From contig WOUQ01000009.1 of NCBI GenBank assembly GCA_009772925.1, positions 105,853-169,852 of the forward strand: a DNA stretch of 64,000 bases. The letters run 5' to 3'. Positions 61,232 to 64,000 of the stretch are shown piece after piece. Made by a program: the position numbers and the translations under genes. The notes beneath the pieces were generated by a model. The model did no database searches. It was given only the letters and a program-made list of their open reading frames with translations, and was not told where the DNA came from. Every line of letters starts with the position of its first letter. The first letter of the stretch is position 1. Origin of the DNA: a bacterium. Its GTDB lineage: Bacteria > Pseudomonadota > Gammaproteobacteria > Burkholderiales > Thiobacillaceae.

Positions 61232-62281
61232 TCAATTGCGGCGTCCCAGACAATCGAGAATGCGCCTGGCGATGTCATGCAGCGGCAGCACGTCCATCGC
61301 CGCGCCGAGTTCCACGGCCGCCTTGGGCATGCCATAGACGACACAGCTGGCTTCGTCCTGGGCGATGGTGTGGGCTCCGGCCGCGCGCATCGCCAGCAGG
61401 CCCTGGGCGCCATCCTTGCCCATGCCGGTCAGGATCGCGCCCACCGCGTTCGGCCCCAGCACGCGCGCGGCGCTGTCGAACAGCACATCGACGGAGGGCC
61501 GGTGCCGGTTCACCGGCTCCCCCTTGGACAGCTCGGTGTAGTAGTAGGCGCCGCTCTTGCGTACCAGCAGATGGGAATGGCCCGGCGCCACGTAGGCGTG
61601 GCCCGGCAGGATGCGTTCGTTGTGCTCCGCCTCCTTCACGGTCATCGCCGAGAGGCCGTTCAGGCGGGCGGCGAAGGATGCGGTGAAGGTTTCCGGCATG
61701 TGCTGGGTGATGAGCGTGCCGGGCGCGGAGGCCGGCATGCGCGTGAGGACTTCCTTCAGGGCCTCGGTACCGCCTGTCGAGGAACCCAGGCAAACGAGCT
61801 TTTCCGTGGTGTGCAGGAACTGGCCCGCCAGCGGCCTCGGCGTATCGGGCACAGGCGCGTTGAGGGCATGGCGGCGGATGCGGGCGCGCGCGGCGGCGCG
61901 AATCTTCTCGCCGATTTCCGCGCTCAGTTCGTTGAGGCCGTCGGACAGACCGACGCGTGGCTTGGTGACGAAATCCACGGCGCCCAGTTCCAGCGCCCGC
62001 AGTGTCACCTCGTTGCCCCGCTCGGTCAGGGAGGAGACCATCACCACCGGCATCGGACGCAGGCGCATGAGTTTCTCCAGGAACTCCAGGCCGTTCATGC
62101 GCGGCATTTCCACGTCGAGCGTCAGCACATCCGGATTGACCTGCTTGATGAGCTCGCGCCCGCTCACCGGATCCGGCGCCTGGCCCACCACCTCCATGTC
62201 CGGCTGCGCATTGATGAGTTCTTTCATGATGCCGCGAATGAGCGCGGAATCGTCGATGATCAACACCCTGATACGGCTCAT
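61232..62281 (-). CDS. cheB: Chemotaxis methylesterase CheB
   Basis: 349 aa. Receiver domain ([23 protein letters not shown]) and esterase domain with catalytic Ser in [11 protein letters not shown], His in QHMPETF and Asp in GMGKDG. It demethylates and deamidates chemoreceptors. Downstream of cheD by 31 bases. Confidence 0.96.
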   Translation of the reverse strand: MSRIRVLIIDDSALIRGIMKELINAQPDMEVVGQAPDPVSGRELIKQVNPDVLTLDVEMPRMNGLEFLEKLMRLRPMPVVMVSSLTERGNEVTLRALELGAVDFVTKPRVGLSDGLNELSAEIGEKIRAAARARIRRHALNAPVPDTPRPLAGQFLHTTEKLVCLGSSTGGTEALKEVLTRMPASAPGTLITQHMPETFTASFAARLNGLSAMTVKEAEHNERILPGHAYVAPGHSHLLVRKSGAYYYTELSKGEPVNRHRPSVDVLFDSAARVLGPNAVGAILTGMGKDGAQGLLAMRAAGAHTIAQDEASCVVYGMPKAAVELGAAMDVLPLHDIARRILDCLGRRN

Positions 62282-62312
62282 GCCGCCTCTCCCGATTGGC
62301 TCCCCGGGCGCA

Positions 62313-62927
62313 TTAGCTGAACAGTTCCACGTCGCCGGCGATGGGCGCGGCCTTGAGGCGCTGGCCGTAATCGCGCTCGCGGTCGAGGATGGTGTTGTTG
62401 TGCACCGACTTGAGCTTGCGCACCATGACCCGGCCTGTAGCGGGGAAGAAGTAGACCTTGCGCGGGTATTCGCCCTGGAGATCCTCCGCCACCACGCGGA
62501 TGCGCTCGGTGTGCAGGTAATCGAGCACGAACTCGCTGTTCATCGCGCCCACGTGCACGGTGGTGAAGCCGCGCAGCACCGCGGCCCCGCCGAACACCTT
62601 GGCCTCCAGTCGCTTGCGGCTGGCGCCGAGCTTGACCAGCTGGTTGACCAGCACCTCCATGGCGTAACTGCCGTAGCGCGCGGAGCTCGACAGCAGGTCG
62701 TGCTGGTCGCCGCCGCCTTCCGGCAGCATGAAGTGATTCATGCCGCCGATGCCGCTGCCCGGATCGCGGATGCAGGCGGCGACGCAGGAGCCCAGCACCG
62801 TCACCAGCAGCATGTCGCGGGCGGTGACGTAGTACTCGCCGGGCAGGATCTTCGCCGCCTCGATGTTGAAGTTGCGATCGAAGTAGTGGTTCGGGGCGAG
62901 GATTTCCTCGTAGCCGGATTGGCTCAC
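62313..62927 (-). CDS. cheD: Chemoreceptor glutamine deamidase CheD
   Basis: 204 aa from GTG 62927, overlapping the cheR stop (GTGA). The catalytic Cys lies in [10 protein letters not shown] and His in GGMNHFMLP. It deamidates receptor Gln residues and can bind CheC in other species. Neighbours confirm the role. Confidence 0.94.
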   Translation of the reverse strand: MSQSGYEEILAPNHYFDRNFNIEAAKILPGEYYVTARDMLLVTVLGSCVAACIRDPGSGIGGMNHFMLPEGGGDQHDLLSSSARYGSYAMEVLVNQLVKLGASRKRLEAKVFGGAAVLRGFTTVHVGAMNSEFVLDYLHTERIRVVAEDLQGEYPRKVYFFPATGRVMVRKLKSVHNNTILDRERDYGQRLKAAPIAGDVELFS

Positions 62928-63766
62928 CTGCCGCCCTTCGCTTCGGCGTGCTCGTACACCGTCTGGCCGCGCAGGCGGAACAGGTCGGTGGCGTGGTAGA
63001 GCGCCTCGGAATGGCCGACGAACAGCAGGCCGTCCGGCTTCAGCAGCGGTTTCATCTTCTTCAGGATGGCGTACTGCGTGGGCTTGTCGAAATAGATCAT
63101 GACATTGCGACAGAAGATCGCATCCAGCGGCTGGCGGATGGACCAGATGCTGTCGAGCAGGTTGAGCCGGAAGTACTTCACCATGGCCTGCAGCTCGGGC
63201 TTGACCTTGGCCATGCCCGCCTTGTCGCCGGTTCCCCTGAAGAAGAACTGGCGCTGCTGGGCCTCGGACAGCTTGCCCAGGCGTTCCAGCGGATAGATGC
63301 CGTCGGCGGCCTTTTTCAGCACGTTCGTATCCAGGTCGGACGCCAGCACTTCCACGGGCGCGTGGCTGCCCAGGGCTTCCACCGCGGTCATGGCGATGGA
63401 ATAGGGTTCCTCGCCGGTGCTGGAGGCGGAACTCCAGATGGTGATGGGGCGCTCGCGCCGGGTTTTCAGGAACTCCCGCAGGATGTGGAAGTGGTGCATC
63501 TCGCGGAAGAAGTCGGTCAGGTTGGTGGTGAGGGAATTGACGAAAGCCTCCCACTCCTCGTTGTGGCCGGCGCGGATCAGGGCCAGGTAATCCTGGAAGC
63601 TGCGCTTGCCGGTGGCGCGCAGACGCCGCGCCAGACGGCTGTAGACCATATCCTCCTTGGCGTCGGACAGGGCGATGCCGGCGTGGTCATAGATCATCTT
63701 GCGGACTTCCTCGAAGTCCTTTTTGGAAAAAATGAACTCCCGATGGGGCGCGCTGGTTTCCAGCAT
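62924..63766 (-). CDS. cheR: Chemotaxis methyltransferase CheR
   Basis: 280 aa from ATG 63766, with AGGAG upstream (an earlier in-frame ATG at 63784 is less likely). N-terminal CheR helical domain (FEEVRKMIYDHAGIAL) and the SAM-binding fold (IWSSASSTGEEPYSIAM, AIFCRNVMIYFDK). Methylates receptor Glu residues. Confidence 0.95.
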   Translation of the reverse strand: MLETSAPHREFIFSKKDFEEVRKMIYDHAGIALSDAKEDMVYSRLARRLRATGKRSFQDYLALIRAGHNEEWEAFVNSLTTNLTDFFREMHHFHILREFLKTRRERPITIWSSASSTGEEPYSIAMTAVEALGSHAPVEVLASDLDTNVLKKAADGIYPLERLGKLSEAQQRQFFFRGTGDKAGMAKVKPELQAMVKYFRLNLLDSIWSIRQPLDAIFCRNVMIYFDKPTQYAILKKMKPLLKPDGLLFVGHSEALYHATDLFRLRGQTVYEHAEAKGGR

Positions 63767-63768
63767 GC

Positions 63769-64000
63769 TCAAAACTCCTCCCACTCATCCTCCGCGCCCG
63801 CGTTGGCGCTGGAGGACAGCCTGCGCATGGCGCGCTCGGGTCCGGGCAGGGAAGGCGCGCGCTCGCGCCGGGCCGGCAGGGCCGGCGCCTGCGCCAGGCG
63901 GCCACCGCCGCCATCCAGCTTGAACACCGACACCGCCTCGGCCAGGCTGCCGGCCTGGTCCTGCAGGGATTCGGCGGCGGCGGCCGCCTCCTCGACCAGC
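63769..64000 (-). CDS. Methyl-accepting chemotaxis protein, C-terminal end (partial)
   Basis: The last 76 codons read LVEEAAAAAESLQDQAG, then SLAEAVSVFKLDGGGG, a disordered Arg/Ala/Pro linker and the terminal EDEWEEF. The helix end is the typical receptor signalling-domain tail, and WEEF is the tether that binds CheR and CheB. It stops 2 bases before the cheR ATG. Sensory part lies outside the window. Confidence 0.9.
   Translation of the reverse strand, partial: LVEEAAAAAESLQDQAGSLAEAVSVFKLDGGGGRLAQAPALPARRERAPSLPGPERAMRRLSSSANAGAEDEWEEF

Overview
The window is high-GC DNA from a proteobacterium, most likely a betaproteobacterium. Evidence for this is a RegB/RegA redox pair, an EIIA(Man)-HPr-EI phosphotransfer set, a TorF porin-PII-AmtB operon, UbiK, a MEQFHG-type HslV leader and a very long FAD/Fe-S oxidoreductase. 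The genus cannot be fixed from the sequence alone. Two parts meet at an intact tRNA-Phe (31114-31189): an integrated phage to the left and ordinary chromosome to the right.

Prophage (1 to about 26615, running off the left edge). On the minus strand the head genes keep phage lambda order: TerS, TerL, gpW, portal, S49 head protease with a probable nested scaffold, decoration protein D, capsid E, FII-type joiner, a gpZ-like DUF6441 protein and a tail-terminator-like protein cut by the window edge. Five small plus-strand genes (8520-10894) sit between the packaging genes and the early region; three of the leaders in this block resemble each other. Further right, still on the minus strand, come a DUF7220 membrane protein, two ParB-methyltransferase fusions separated by an M15 peptidase, and a dense replication/recombination block: RuvC-like resolvase, D5 primase-helicase, Cas4/AddB-like nuclease, DUF6511, SF2 helicase, a conserved protein, a RecA-fold ATPase, small proteins and an AlpA-like regulator. 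A serine recombinase with DUF2924 and two small partners is the likely integration module. Between the resolvase and the primase lies a nested inverted repeat that is my best candidate for the phage origin.

Cargo (26777-30807). An XRE regulator and an ImmA-type protease face a strong sigma70-like promoter that drives two unrecognised genes (411 and 324 aa, the second with a zinc ribbon and a winged-helix-like tail) and a DUF2188 protein. This is the best candidate here for an undescribed system, perhaps host takeover or defence.

Chromosome (31190-64000). DUF971 and fructosamine kinase, rpmE, a membrane glycosyltransferase-like protein with mobA and yidD, a STAS protein with hslV (no hslU beside it), then regA/regB facing an OprC/NosA-type copper receptor and a PCuAC copper chaperone. 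Next come phoU, an ubiK-M48 protease-mutT/thiE operon, a sigma54-type promoter before torF-glnK-amtB, phoB/phoR behind a Pho box, a HIT protein with the FAD/Fe-S oxidoreductase, and the EIIA-HPr-EI set. The window ends in signalling: a REC-REC-GGDEF diguanylate cyclase, a REC-PP2C-kinase fusion with a STAS partner (an Hsb-like partner switch), and a chemotaxis operon (MCP tail carrying a CheR-tether motif, cheR, cheD, cheB).

The host genes centre on respiratory redox control with copper supply, nitrogen and phosphate sensing, and motility/biofilm signalling.
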